From positions 1 through 64,000 of the forward strand of contig NZ_JAFFQR010000029.1 of NCBI RefSeq assembly GCF_020736845.1: a stretch of DNA of 64,000 nt. The letters run 5' to 3'. The position numbers and the translations under genes are program-made. The first letter of the stretch is position 1. Each line of letters begins with the position of its first letter. The notes below the pieces were generated by a model that was not told the origin of the DNA, made no database searches, and was given only the letters and a program-made list of their open reading frames with translations. This DNA is from Paenibacillus farraposensis (GTDB taxonomy: Bacteria; Bacillota; Bacilli; Paenibacillales; Paenibacillaceae). This document shows, one piece after another, positions 16,081 through 25,532 of this stretch.

Positions 16081-16731
16081 TTAATGCGTCCGAACCTCCA
16101 GCCTGCGTGCAATCAGCGACATACTGTAATTGACAGCAAAGTACAGGAAGGCAGCGAACAGCAGAGCCGGAATAACGAAGGATTGATTTTGACCGCCGAC
16201 AATCTGAACGTTATGCGTCAGCTCCGGTAAACTGATAATGACAGCCAGAGAGGTATCCTTAAATAAGGAGATGAACTGGCTGACAATAGGTGGAACCATG
16301 CGGCGAAGCGCTTGGGGCAGGGCAATATGCCATAAGGTGCTGGTATAGCTCAGCCCGGAGGAGCGTGCGGCTTCCACCTGTCCTGTATGAACCGAATTGA
16401 GGCCGCTGCGGACAATTTCGGCGATCATGGCCCCCTCGAAGATCGACAGCCCCGTAATGGCGGCCCACTTGAGAGAAACGGAAAAACCGATGGATGGCAG
16501 TACCATGCCGATAAAGAAGATTATGAGCAATAATGGAAGATTGCGAATAAGATCAATGGTCAAGGCTGCAGCCTGTGAAATGACAGGTAAGCGGGTATAG
16601 CGCAGTATACCGAATACAGTACCGAGTGCGAAGCTGAACACGATAGAGTAAACGGCCACCTCCAGCGTTACCATGAAGCCATCCAGAATAAAGTGCACAT
16701 TAGGCCATGCAAACAATCCACTGAAATCCAT
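16081..16731 (-). CDS. glnP: Amino-acid ABC transporter permease (GlnP-like)
   Basis: This 216-residue inner-membrane protein has about five hydrophobic segments and belongs to the HisM/GlnP polar amino-acid permease family. The ATPase-contacting loop is EAARSSGLSYTSTLWHIALP (about residues 137-156). It is the last gene of a four-gene operon with an ATPase, a binding lipoprotein and a second permease, in the same order as B. subtilis glnQHMP. It would form a heterodimer with the adjacent permease. The substrate is inferred to be glutamine, glutamate or a similar amino acid. Confidence 0.85.
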   Translation of the reverse strand: MDFSGLFAWPNVHFILDGFMVTLEVAVYSIVFSFALGTVFGILRYTRLPVISQAAALTIDLIRNLPLLLIIFFIGMVLPSIGFSVSLKWAAITGLSIFEGAMIAEIVRSGLNSVHTGQVEAARSSGLSYTSTLWHIALPQALRRMVPPIVSQFISLFKDTSLAVIISLPELTHNVQIVGGQNQSFVIPALLFAAFLYFAVNYSMSLIARRLEVRTH

Positions 16732-16745
16732 ACAGGCTTCCCTCC

Positions 16746-17405
16746 TTAGGATGTTGGGGATAGACGACGCTCCAAATACAGTACAAGAAAGCTGAGCGGA
16801 ACCGTCATTGTAAGATACAATAGCGCCGTGATCGCATAGACTGTGATGGGCAGGAAGGTATCCGAGTTAATCAGGTCCGAGTAATACATTAGATCCAATC
16901 CAGCCACAATGGCCAATACGGAAGAGTTTTTGACCAGATTGATGAATTGGTTGCCAATCGCAGGCAGTACAACTTTGATGGCTTGCGGTAAAATAATGCT
17001 GATCATCGTCTGGTTGTAGCTCAGTCCGGAGGACCTTGCCGCTTCAAATTGCCCCTTGGGAACAGATTGAATGCCAGCACGTATGGCTTCTGCAATAAAG
17101 GAGGCTGTGTATACGGTCAACCCCAGCGTTCCGGATACAAATCCGTCCAATGGGATGCCCAAGGAGGGAAGGCCAAGATAAAAAAACAGCACCACGATGA
17201 GCAGAGGAATATTCCGAATGACTTCTACATAGATGGTGCCAATCCAGTTGAGCCATTTGATAGGCGCGATTCGCAGGATAGCGATGACAGCCCCCAAAAT
17301 AAAGCTGCCAATCAAGGCAATGACGCTGGCCTGAACGGTATGAAGCAAGCCTTCTCTAAACCGGTCGCCGTGATCGAACAGCACGTTGATATCAAAACTA
17401 AGCAT
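16746..17405 (-). CDS. glnM: Amino-acid ABC transporter permease (GlnM-like)
   Basis: This 219-residue permease of the HisM/GlnP family has five predicted membrane segments and the loop EAARSSGLSYNQTMISIILP, nearly identical to that of the partner permease. I chose the ATG at 17405 (MLSFDINVLFDH) because AAGGAGGT lies ten bases upstream; the longer frame from 17501 runs back over the intergenic spacer. It lies 14 bases before glnP and 123 bases after the binding-protein gene. Confidence 0.86.
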   Translation of the reverse strand: MLSFDINVLFDHGDRFREGLLHTVQASVIALIGSFILGAVIAILRIAPIKWLNWIGTIYVEVIRNIPLLIVVLFFYLGLPSLGIPLDGFVSGTLGLTVYTASFIAEAIRAGIQSVPKGQFEAARSSGLSYNQTMISIILPQAIKVVLPAIGNQFINLVKNSSVLAIVAGLDLMYYSDLINSDTFLPITVYAITALLYLTMTVPLSFLVLYLERRLSPTS

Positions 17406-17528
17406 CTGTGCATGTACCTCCTTATCCAAGGCTATGGGGTATCCGCGGGTGAATGGATTTTTGCTGGTGTGATGTCCATCAGAAAGTAAACGAAGGAGCA
17501 CGCAACCTGTGGCTCCTTCACAAGAGTA

Positions 17529-18359
17529 TTATTCGGGTTTAACCCCAAGCCATTGCTCGTGGAGCTTATCGTATTCACCGCTGCTTTTTAGTTCCTTGAG
17601 CGTATCATTAATAGCTCGGAGCAGTTCGGGCTGTCCCTTCTTCACTGCAATGCCGTAAGGTTCCTCTGTGAAGTTCCCGCCTACAAGCGTATAATTCGGG
17701 TCTTGCTGCTGCATACCGAGCAGAATGGAGTTATCGGTAGTCAGCGCTTCCCCCTTGCCAGCTTTGAGAGCGTTGAAAGCATCCTGATAGTTTTCGAACT
17801 CCAATATCGTTGCTTTAGGTGCTTTTTCGCGGATATTTTTTGCAGAGGTAGAGCCTTTAACGGCGAGTACCTTGGTATCCGGGGTCAGAGACTCCAGTCC
17901 GGTGATGGGGCTTCCTTTCTTCACGAGCAGAGATTGCCCGGCATTAAAATAAACGTCGCTGAAATCGACCTGCTTTTTACGTTCATCGGAAATGGTCATG
18001 GTTGCGATAATGGCGTCGATATCCCCGTTTTGCAGCATGGTGATGCGTGTTTTGGACGTGACTTCCTTTAATTCGAGTTTGGATGCATCACCAAAAATAT
18101 GTTTGGCTACAGCCTTGGCGATGTCGATATCAAAGCCTTCTACTTTCCCGGCGGCCGGGTCTTTCAGACCGAATAGCTTGGTATCGTATTTCACACCAAC
18201 GACCAGCTTGCCACGCTGCTTGATTGCTTCCAGCCCGTTGGCTGCTGCCGGCTCAGTCCCTGACGTGGCCGCTTCTTGTTTGCCTCCACAGCCCGCCAAG
18301 ACGAGCAGACAGGATAATGCTACCAGCACCAAAGCACTCCATTGATATCTTTTTCTCAT
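17529..18359 (-). CDS. glnH: Amino-acid-binding lipoprotein (family 3 solute-binding protein)
   Basis: This 276-residue lipoprotein has an n-region RKRYQW, a hydrophobic stretch and a lipobox ending LAGCGG near residue 25. The mature domain has family-3 features: LVVGVKYDTKLFGLKDPAAG, VEGFDIDIAKAVAKHIFG, DAIIATMTISDERKKQVDFS, and EPYGIAVKKGQPELLRAIND near the end. It captures a polar amino acid outside the cell and delivers it to the two permeases. The ATG at 18359 is favoured, since the ATG at 18368 overlaps the AAAGGGGATGG ribosome binding site. Confidence 0.9.
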   Translation of the reverse strand: MRKRYQWSALVLVALSCLLVLAGCGGKQEAATSGTEPAAANGLEAIKQRGKLVVGVKYDTKLFGLKDPAAGKVEGFDIDIAKAVAKHIFGDASKLELKEVTSKTRITMLQNGDIDAIIATMTISDERKKQVDFSDVYFNAGQSLLVKKGSPITGLESLTPDTKVLAVKGSTSAKNIREKAPKATILEFENYQDAFNALKAGKGEALTTDNSILLGMQQQDPNYTLVGGNFTEEPYGIAVKKGQPELLRAINDTLKELKSSGEYDKLHEQWLGVKPE

Positions 18360-18401
18360 CAGAACCATCCCCTTTCGATTTACGCTACATTGGTAGTCTG
18401 T

Positions 18402-19160
18402 TTAATGATGAATCAGACGGCTCAGGAACAGGCGAGCCCGTTCTTCACCCGGATTCCGGAAAAATTCGGCAGGTCGGCTGTCTTCCAAAATCTGTCCTTT
18501 GTCCATAAAAATGACGCGATCCGCCACTTCGCGGGCAAAGCCCATTTCATGCGTAACAATGACCATCGTGATGCCCTGATGGGCGAGCGAGCGCATGACA
18601 TCCAGTACCTCTCCGATGGTTTCGGGATCGAGAGCCGAGGTAGGCTCGTCAAACAGCATGATTTTCGGATTCATTGCGAGCCCGCGGGCGATCGCGACCC
18701 GCTGCTGCTGTCCACCGGACAATTGAGCGGGATAGCTCTGTGCCTTTTCCTCAATTCCGACGCGTTTCAGATAGGTGAGGGCTGTTTGGGTAGCTTCTTC
18801 CCTGGAGATACCCAGCACCTTCATGGGAGCAAGTACAATGTTCTCAATCACCCTTTTGTGGGGATACAGATTGAAATGCTGGAACACCATCCCGATATTG
18901 CGACGGAAGGCATTAATTTCAATCTTTTTGTCATGTACAGGTATTTCGTTGACGATCAGCTCCCCATCCGATATCGTCTCCAGACGATTAATGCAGCGAA
19001 GCAGGGTGCTTTTACCTGAGCCGGATGGGCCGATGATTACGACGACCTCGCCCTCCTTAATCTGAAGGTTGATGTCTTTGAGTACATGGAAGTGACCATA
19101 ATGTTTGTTTACATTGCGAAACTGGATCAGAGAGCTCACCCCTTTTAGACTTGAATACAT
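18402..19160 (-). CDS. glnQ: Amino-acid ABC transporter ATPase (GlnQ-like)
   Basis: This 252-residue ATPase has a Walker A ([12 protein letters not shown]), Q loop ([14 protein letters not shown]), the ABC signature [17 protein letters not shown], Walker B ([14 protein letters not shown]) and the switch His ([10 protein letters not shown]). The sequence is typical of polar amino-acid importers. It is the first gene of the minus-strand operon. The start is uncertain: the ATG at 19160 lacks a good site, and AAAAGGGGTGA lies within codons 6-9, so translation may begin a few codons later, near SLIQFRNV. Confidence 0.9.
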   Translation of the reverse strand: MYSSLKGVSSLIQFRNVNKHYGHFHVLKDINLQIKEGEVVVIIGPSGSGKSTLLRCINRLETISDGELIVNEIPVHDKKIEINAFRRNIGMVFQHFNLYPHKRVIENIVLAPMKVLGISREEATQTALTYLKRVGIEEKAQSYPAQLSGGQQQRVAIARGLAMNPKIMLFDEPTSALDPETIGEVLDVMRSLAHQGITMVIVTHEMGFAREVADRVIFMDKGQILEDSRPAEFFRNPGEERARLFLSRLIHH

Positions 19161-19363
19161 GCTTCGTAGATGGACTATCAGTTTACTTTTCTGCTAGTTA
19201 ACTGCTATTTATATGTTATAATCGAATAAATATTCTCAATTTTATGTTATTAAATTTGACATAAAATGATAGTTTCCGGCATGTGAGGGCAGAAACGTGA
19301 CAAAAGCAACGTTATGTTTTACAGTAGGGAGGAAGGAATTTAGGGTAAAGGAAGGTTAGTACA

Positions 19364-19831
19364 ATGACGAAAGCTATTTCACCGCTTGTAACGGCATTGG
19401 GCATGGAGCCCCATCCAGAAGGCGGTTGGTACAAAGAGATGTGGAAGGCCCATTTTCAAATTCCAAAACCAGTACTGCCGGATATATACTCCGGTCCGCG
19501 GTTTGCAGCTTCGTCGACTTATTTCTTGCTGCATCCGGGCGAGTTCTCTGAGTGGCATGTTGTGCATTCGGATGAGCTGTGGCTTTATCATAGCGGGAGT
19601 CCTGTGGAGTTGAAGCTGGGTGGGAGCGGAGATGAGCCCGGCGAAGAAACTGTCATTATTGTCGGTGCCGATGTGGAGGCTGGACAGCACCCGCAAGCGC
19701 TGGTACCAGGAACGGTATGGCAAACGGCGCGTCCGCTTGGAGACGAACCTGTGCTGGTCACCTGTGTGGTTGCACCGGGATTCCACTTTGATGACTTCAA
19801 GCTGATTGCCAAAAATAAAACTGAATCTTGA
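19364..19831 (+). CDS. Cupin-superfamily protein, DUF985 type
   Basis: This 155-residue single-domain protein has the DUF985 cupin pattern: MEPHPEGGWYKEMW at the start, STYFLLHPGEFSEWHVVHSD in the middle and VAPGFHFDDFKL near the end. The His-containing strand could bind a metal. It is divergent from the amino-acid transporter operon and followed directly by a terminator, so it is monocistronic. The family includes sugar epimerase-like folds, but no specific reaction can be claimed. Confidence 0.82.
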   Translation: MTKAISPLVTALGMEPHPEGGWYKEMWKAHFQIPKPVLPDIYSGPRFAASSTYFLLHPGEFSEWHVVHSDELWLYHSGSPVELKLGGSGDEPGEETVIIVGADVEAGQHPQALVPGTVWQTARPLGDEPVLVTCVVAPGFHFDDFKLIAKNKTES

Positions 19832-19839
19832 TGTACATA

Positions 19840-19895
19840 TTGGGCGGGTGTATTGCTGTATCTCAACAGGAATCACCCGCCCGATTTATTTTTAT
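19840..19895 (+). terminator. Intrinsic terminator after the cupin gene
   Basis: TGGGCGGGTG pairs with CACCCGCCCGA across a loop of about 20 bases, followed by a T-rich tail. Confidence 0.8.
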
Positions 19896-19945
19896 TTGCA
19901 GGCGCAGGGATTTATGAACTTGGGTACTCATGAAGTTGGTTAAGC

Positions 19946-20611
19946 TCAGGTGCTTAGCTTGGCCTGAACAATGAGACGATGAGTGGGGTTTACGAGAGGA
20001 TCGCATGTAATCAGAGTGAGCAGCTTTTGCTGGTTGTTGCTCTTCAGAACAGATACGTCCGTAGGGTCGACTACCCGAATACTGTAGACTCGATACACAT
20101 ATTGCTCCCCTTGAGCTTTAACTGCAATCTCATCCCCAAGCTTCATTTCGTTGAGCCGATTGAACAAGCGGCCGGGAGTACGGGCCCGGTGGGCAGCAAT
20201 CGCAGCATTCCCCACCTGTCCCAGCGCTGCCGTTTCCGCCATATGTGCAGCCGCATGCCTCATATTTTTGCGGGTTGCGCCTTCCAGCACAGGCAGCTTC
20301 AGGTTAATCCGGCTTATGCTAATGGTTGCTATCGGAGTTTGTTCGTTGGCGTTAGCAACGGGTGCGGAAGCTGGGGAAATGCTTGATCGTGCTTCGCTAA
20401 TCGGGGCTTCCGTTAGCCCGGTAGACAAGCGAGTAAAGCTATCCGCAAGATGGGGATTCCATACCATCTCGTTTGTTCCTGATGGCTGCTCTGCTGCTTT
20501 TAACAGCTCGCGCTGTTCACGATCCTCGTTCCATTCCATGGCTTTAGGGAACAAGAACAAGATTAATCCCAATAGGATCAGTACATAGGAAAGCTTATGC
20601 AGCCTCAGCAA
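19946..20611 (-). CDS. Class D-like sortase
   Basis: This membrane-anchored cysteine transpeptidase (about 221 residues) attaches LPXTG proteins to peptidoglycan. It has an N-terminal membrane helix (LSYVLILLGLILFLFP), a variable linker and a sortase domain. Catalytic residues are visible: His141 in AIAAHRAR, Cys203 in TLITCDP and Arg212 in THRLIV. The substrate groove segment MKLGDEIAVKAQGEQYVYRV is also present. I prefer the TTG at 20611, since GGGAGGTG lies just upstream; the GTG at 20662 lacks a ribosome binding site. It lies just downstream of the LPQTG adhesin gene, its likely dedicated substrate. Confidence 0.87.
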   Translation of the reverse strand: MLRLHKLSYVLILLGLILFLFPKAMEWNEDREQRELLKAAEQPSGTNEMVWNPHLADSFTRLSTGLTEAPISEARSSISPASAPVANANEQTPIATISISRINLKLPVLEGATRKNMRHAAAHMAETAALGQVGNAAIAAHRARTPGRLFNRLNEMKLGDEIAVKAQGEQYVYRVYSIRVVDPTDVSVLKSNNQQKLLTLITCDPLVNPTHRLIVQAKLST

Positions 20612-20721
20612 GCTCAACACCTCCCAAGTCATATAGCGGATGAACCTATGATGAAAAAACACCCAATTTCCAGGCTCATTCTACCGGAGATAGAAAATGA
20701 GCCGAAAATCAGGTCTAGTCA

Positions 20722-23700
20722 TCATTTATTTTTTTGCTTTACCTGTTTCAATTTCAGAAATACACCCCATACCATCATGGCTATACCTGCCCAATAGAAC
20801 GGAGCGGGACTGCTTTCGCCTGTTTGGGGTAATTGATGGACCTCAGGTGTATCCTCCGGATCTATCGGCTGTTTTCCCGGGACTTTGGGGTGGGTCTTAG
20901 GTTTAGGATCCTTCGTCTCTATAGGAGGCGATGGATCTTGCTGAGACATGACGACTGGCGGCACTGGCAAAGTCTTGGGCTCATCCTGATCCGCCGGCGG
21001 CGGTACAGGTGCAGGCTCCTTCTGTGGAGGGACAATGTCCTCTGGAAGCGTAGGTCGTAACGGAGGGACATTGATTGACGGCGTATCTGGTATTTCCGGA
21101 TCATTGTCATGTTTTTTACCTGGGCCTCCCGGATGGTTAGGTGTTCCCGGTTCTGTAGGGTTGGTGGGTTCTGTCGGAGTTCCGGGATCTACTGGCGGGT
21201 CAGGCTCATTTTTCTTTTCTTTTTTATTGGTGATGACAATCTGCTTCACACCGGAGTTTGGCTGGGGTGCGCCGTCTATTCTAATTTCAAGCTGGCCCCC
21301 GGTTATTTTGTAATCCTCCGGTGCTGCCAGCTCTTCCAAAATGTAATCATCATGCAGCAAGGAGGAAAAGACAATTTTGCCGTCCGCATTAGTGGTCTGA
21401 ATAAGTGGTGCTCTTTTTTGGGCCTTGTCGTAGAGTGCAAACCGTGCTCCCGGCAGTACCTCGTCAGGCCTATCCTGATCCACCTTGGTCAGCTCTAGGC
21501 TTTCGGTTACTCCCTCGCCGGAGCCGGAGCCGGAAGACGTCCGCACGATGATCTCGCGGCTAGTCTCGCGCAGTTCTGTCGTCAGGCGATCTCCCTCAAA
21601 GGAAACCTTGTTGCTCACTTTGGCTTTGTCCTCAGCGTTGATGAAGGATTGATATTCCAGGATAAAAGCAGAGGAAATATCCTTGGCAAAAGTAAGCTCG
21701 AAGGTTTGCCGGCCTTGAGCGTCAGTGTTGATGGACAGCCTGTAATCCTGATCTCTGATCAGTTCGGCACCCTTGGAGGTATTTCCGTTGGCGGCAATGA
21801 TTGTAGAGTACACGTGAAAAGAATCCTCTACTAGAATCTGATTGCTGCTGGGCTGATCTATAATTTTGGCATTGGACACATGTGACTGACCTTCATTGAT
21901 ACGGATGCTCCAATCGATCTTGTTTCCATTTTGTGCCCCCGCTTTAGATACATATTCCCCGCCATGAGGCACCGTGACTTGGGCCGTCCATGCGGAGACT
22001 GTTTTTTGTCCATCCAGCAGCAAGGCTTTATTATGGATTTCCTTTTCGATCAATTCTCCTTCCAGTGAAGTTTGAAAGGTAATCCAGTAAGGGGTTTGAA
22101 TCTTTTGCTTGAACTGGATACGCAGCTCTTGGCCATTTTGCTTTGAGGGAGGGACGACAGTGTATTGATCTGCCGGGATTTCATCCCCTTTTTGTACACC
22201 ATCCCACCACCCCAGCAAGGTCATATCATACACTTTTACCGAGCGGGGCACTAGCTTCTGGCCTTGCAGCAAAGGATCTCTCACTTCGGCATGGTCCAGG
22301 GCTTTGCGATTGTAGTTGGCTTTAATATCCCATGTAATGAGCTTGGAGCTTGCATTATAGCTTCCTTGCTTGGCCCCGTTTCGTTGTGTCATAAAATCTG
22401 GCCAGATTGGGCATTCCGCCTCATACGATCCTGTGTCTCCGTTTTCATACTGATAATCTATAATGGATTTATTTCGAAACTCAGGCTTGCTCGGATCGGT
22501 TTTCCAGTCGTTATTGTAGGTCGTTGAGTATTTGATCGTGTAAGCCCTCTGGATGGTTTTATGAAAAATGAGTGTAAACCCTTGTTTGTAGTCATGCGAT
22601 AGCGGAACTAATTCGTAATCCGCGGGCCTATGAAGCTCTATTGTTCCGTCAACGCTTTGAATTTTTAGAGTATCCGGCAGCAGCGCCAAGCCGCCGTTAG
22701 GGAATATATCACGAATTACAATATTTTCCATGGTGTATAGATCTGTATTGATGGTAACCACCCAAGGTATGACTTTGGTGTTGTAATTAGGGGTGTCGTA
22801 CACTTTAGTCATGACTCCGCTTGTGATCTCCGTGGATACGTCTCTTTCGGTTCCATCGGAGGTTACGGTGTTTGTAATTTTCTCATTTTGATAGACACGA
22901 TCTCTGGGTTGAGTCTGATAGCGGATGGTGTACGCGGAGTCGACGTCGAAATTGAATTGAAGCTTGAAGCCGTTGCGGTCAGGATCGTCGACAGGGGTGA
23001 CCGTGTACGCCCAAGCCGGGAGTTCCTCCAGTGTGTTCCCCTTAAATACTTTTAGGGAGCCGGACAGCAATTTTTGAGTTTTGTTAAAATAATCAATCAA
23101 GAGAGCTTTGACCTCGGGGATTTTTTTCTCACCGAAGTTATATCGTATGGCCCACGAGATTGTTTGTGTGGCGTGGTCATATTTCTCCACCTTTTTAGAC
23201 AAAAATTCACCCTGCTCCACCTGAACGTTGGCGGTAGCAGAAATGTTTTTCATGCCATCTCCTGACAGAGTCGCTGTGTTGGAGAACCGGGATTCGTTGC
23301 CGGTAATGCGCGTGGAATATTGAATCTGATAGGCCGTGTTCATGCTGTCATCTTGGAAGCGAATCACCCACCCGGATTGATCTGTTTCAATGACGTATTT
23401 ACTGGTATTCACAGGGTCTCGAACGACGGTTGAACCGTCGATATTGACCTGCAGATGATAGAGCCTGGTAGAGTCCTTGATGAGCTCCAGCCCGGAGGGA
23501 GTGAGGTCCGTGATGTAGGCGCGTTTGATGCTGTTAAGCTGTGTGTTTGCATCAATGGTCCAGTCGATCTGACGGACGCCGTTTACTTTCCCGTGTTTAC
23601 TAAGGGTTGGCCCTGATTGAGGTTTGACATGCACGATGACCGTTTGAACTCCGCCTTTAATGGGAACCGCAATGATGATCTCGGTGCTGCCTTTTACTGT

Positions 23701-24300
23701 TTCTTTTGTAAATTCAGTTTTAATTTGCAGCTTGCCGCGCACATTGGAGTGATTCTCAACATATTGGCTAAAGGTCACGACAACTTTGCCCTGACGATCT
23801 ACTGTGAAGTGGCCTGCGGTTCCATCGGTAGTTACTAATGGGGATGAGATATCCGTGTAGATGACAAATTGTTCCGGCAAGTGAAAGGCGAAGGTGTCTC
23901 CTGCTTTGTAGGTATTGTCAGGCAGCTCCCATTCATAGCCCAGTTGAATAGCTGATCCGATATCCAGCTGACTGTCTGGGCTATATACCGCGTCAATGAC
24001 ACGCCCCGCTTCATCCGTCAAAATCAGCTTGGTTAGTATGCTCTGTGAAGCGGATTCGGCCTGAGACTCAGCGCTTGCAGCGGCCTGGACGACAGGGTCC
24101 GCAGCGGAAGGGGGGGCCTCTATGGGAGGTTCAGGATTCGGAGCATCGTATACGTCATCCGTAGTCGTATGTGCAGGATCGCCAACAGTGCTTTGCGGCA
24201 GCTCCGGGGCTGAGGTATCTGCGTAAGCCAGTATTGCACCGAAAAAGCTTTGGATGATGAGCAATAAGGCAATGATCACAACATTTAATTTTGTTCCCAT
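20722..24300 (-). CDS. LPXTG-anchored adhesin-like surface protein with CnaB domain
   Basis: This 1192-residue protein has a signal peptide (NVVIIALLLIIQSFFGAILA, ending near AYA), an N-terminal region of SdrG/collagen-adhesin-like Ig folds (VIDAVYSPDSQLDIGSAIQL, YKAGDTFAFHLPEQF), and several repeated beta domains each opening with ITWxIxxN (ISWAIRYNFGEKK, IPWVVTINTD, ITWDIKANYN, IDWSIRINEG). A CnaB/SpaA domain near 930-1010 has Lys939 (LTKVD) and Glu989/990 (ILEELAAPEDY) placed for an internal isopeptide bond. A Pro/Asp-rich wall spacer, LPQTG at 1157-1161, a membrane helix and a basic tail (KLKQVKQKNK) complete a classic sorting signal. The sortase gene follows 111 bases downstream. The binding target is unknown. 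Confidence 0.9.
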   Translation of the reverse strand: MGTKLNVVIIALLLIIQSFFGAILAYADTSAPELPQSTVGDPAHTTTDDVYDAPNPEPPIEAPPSAADPVVQAAASAESQAESASQSILTKLILTDEAGRVIDAVYSPDSQLDIGSAIQLGYEWELPDNTYKAGDTFAFHLPEQFVIYTDISSPLVTTDGTAGHFTVDRQGKVVVTFSQYVENHSNVRGKLQIKTEFTKETVKGSTEIIIAVPIKGGVQTVIVHVKPQSGPTLSKHGKVNGVRQIDWTIDANTQLNSIKRAYITDLTPSGLELIKDSTRLYHLQVNIDGSTVVRDPVNTSKYVIETDQSGWVIRFQDDSMNTAYQIQYSTRITGNESRFSNTATLSGDGMKNISATANVQVEQGEFLSKKVEKYDHATQTISWAIRYNFGEKKIPEVKALLIDYFNKTQKLLSGSLKVFKGNTLEELPAWAYTVTPVDDPDRNGFKLQFNFDVDSAYTIRYQTQPRDRVYQNEKITNTVTSDGTERDVSTEITSGVMTKVYDTPNYNTKVIPWVVTINTDLYTMENIVIRDIFPNGGLALLPDTLKIQSVDGTIELHRPADYELVPLSHDYKQGFTLIFHKTIQRAYTIKYSTTYNNDWKTDPSKPEFRNKSIIDYQYENGDTGSYEAECPIWPDFMTQRNGAKQGSYNASSKLITWDIKANYNRKALDHAEVRDPLLQGQKLVPRSVKVYDMTLLGWWDGVQKGDEIPADQYTVVPPSKQNGQELRIQFKQKIQTPYWITFQTSLEGELIEKEIHNKALLLDGQKTVSAWTAQVTVPHGGEYVSKAGAQNGNKIDWSIRINEGQSHVSNAKIIDQPSSNQILVEDSFHVYSTIIAANGNTSKGAELIRDQDYRLSINTDAQGRQTFELTFAKDISSAFILEYQSFINAEDKAKVSNKVSFEGDRLTTELRETSREIIVRTSSGSGSGEGVTESLELTKVDQDRPDEVLPGARFALYDKAQKRAPLIQTTNADGKIVFSSLLHDDYILEELAAPEDYKITGGQLEIRIDGAPQPNSGVKQIVITNKKEKKNEPDPPVDPGTPTEPTNPTEPGTPNHPGGPGKKHDNDPEIPDTPSINVPPLRPTLPEDIVPPQKEPAPVPPPADQDEPKTLPVPPVVMSQQDPSPPIETKDPKPKTHPKVPGKQPIDPEDTPEVHQLPQTGESSPAPFYWAGIAMMVWGVFLKLKQVKQKNK

Positions 24301-24422
24301 GCTTCAAGTCATTCTCCTATTCATCGTAATATGGCAATGCTTCAGCGGATCGGCTTCCTTCCTCTCCTCCTAGTCCGAGATTAGTATATTCAGCATGCTA
24401 GGCTGACATGACTATCCCGACA

Positions 24423-24456
24423 GAAAAAAGCCCTGATCGTAGAGATCAGAGCTTTT
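24423..24456 (-). terminator. Intrinsic terminator between the AraC and adhesin genes
   Basis: On the minus strand AGCTCTGATC pairs with GATCAGGGCT, followed by TTTTTT. It lies about 200 bases after the AraC-type gene and would insulate the adhesin gene. Confidence 0.8.
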
Positions 24457-24653
24457 GCTCGGGAGAAACGTAGCTTTTAGTTGTAGATTTATGTAAAAAA
24501 GACATAATAAAAAGCTCGTTCATCTGGTGGCTGGCTGCCATCCGGAAGGGAAGGCCCTATAGCTTTGCGTCACTGCCTTTCGACAGTTTTGCCATTATCA
24601 TGAATAGCTTGTGTGTCTATCATCTATCGAGCTGAATGAAGAGGACCTCTCAT
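24457..24653. other. Non-coding spacer
   Basis: No gene recognised between the AraC-type gene and its distant terminator; the adhesin promoter is presumably in 24301-24422, but no clear boxes are seen. Confidence 0.35.
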
Positions 24654-25532
24654 TTACTTGGAGCGATTCTCCCATTTTTTACGGAAGGAATGAGGAGTTT
24701 CCCCTATATGTTCCTTGAACAGGTTAATAAAATGGCTCGTATTGGGAATCCCTACGTGCTTCGCGATATCCACAATGGACATATCACAGGTTTTCAGCCA
24801 GGATTGAGCAGCAGTGATACGGACATTAATGAGATAATCAATGGGCGAGAATCCAATCTGCTTTTTGAAATTTTTAGCCAAATTAAACTTGTTTAATTGG
24901 AACATGTCTGCCAGCGAGTCCAATGTAATCCGTTCACTGTAGGACTGATCCAAATACTGCTGCACCCGGCGTACTTCACTAAGCGTGTCTGCATTCACAT
25001 GCGGACGATCGTAGGGATGCTGTAAAATGCATGTCAGTACCTCAACAATAAGTCTGGACGTTAGCAGTTCGGCGGAAAGGCTTCTGTCAGACTGTCCATA
25101 TATAAGGGAGTGCAGCTTGTCCAGTATAATATACGGATTGTGTAGGGATATTACAGGCTTATTATGATTGGCAAATTGTTCGTAAAAGTTTTCGATCAGA
25201 TTGCCGTACAAATACAGGCTGATGAACTCCCAGTTTCCATGACCGAAGGTTTTGTACTGCACATATTCCCTGCAATTAATGAAAAACAAATCATGCGGAT
25301 TTAGAATGTAGTTCTTGTCCCGGTATAGTAATTCTCCCTTACCAGACAACGTAAAAACAAGCAAAAAGGAGGTGAGATCTTCCCTTTCCATTCTAAAAGA
25401 AGATGATTTTTGGAAGTAGCCTAATTCCTGAATATATAAAAGGGATTGCTTGGCAAAAGCGGAGGGAGTGCGTACAATGACGACCGGATCGCCGTTCCAG
25501 GTGCCCTCGATGTTTTTTTGGTCTGTTGTCAT
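24654..25532 (-). CDS. AraC-family transcriptional regulator
   Basis: This 292-residue protein has an N-terminal cupin-like effector domain (GKGELLYRDKNYILNPHDLF) and two C-terminal helix-turn-helix motifs of the AraC family (ERITLDSLADMFQLNKFNLA and MSIVDIAKHVGIPNTSHFIN). The arrangement is typical of regulators of sugar use. I chose the ATG at 25532, six bases after an in-frame TTG, because AAAGGAATTGG precedes it. It stands alone, with a 650-base AT-rich upstream region. The target is unknown. Confidence 0.87.
   Translation of the reverse strand: MTTDQKNIEGTWNGDPVVIVRTPSAFAKQSLLYIQELGYFQKSSSFRMEREDLTSFLLVFTLSGKGELLYRDKNYILNPHDLFFINCREYVQYKTFGHGNWEFISLYLYGNLIENFYEQFANHNKPVISLHNPYIILDKLHSLIYGQSDRSLSAELLTSRLIVEVLTCILQHPYDRPHVNADTLSEVRRVQQYLDQSYSERITLDSLADMFQLNKFNLAKNFKKQIGFSPIDYLINVRITAAQSWLKTCDMSIVDIAKHVGIPNTSHFINLFKEHIGETPHSFRKKWENRSK

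Noticed and set aside
18342..19019. 225-codon plus-strand ORF opposite the amino-acid ATPase
   Set aside because: Mirror frame of a clearly conserved ATPase gene; composition follows the codon bias of the opposite strand.
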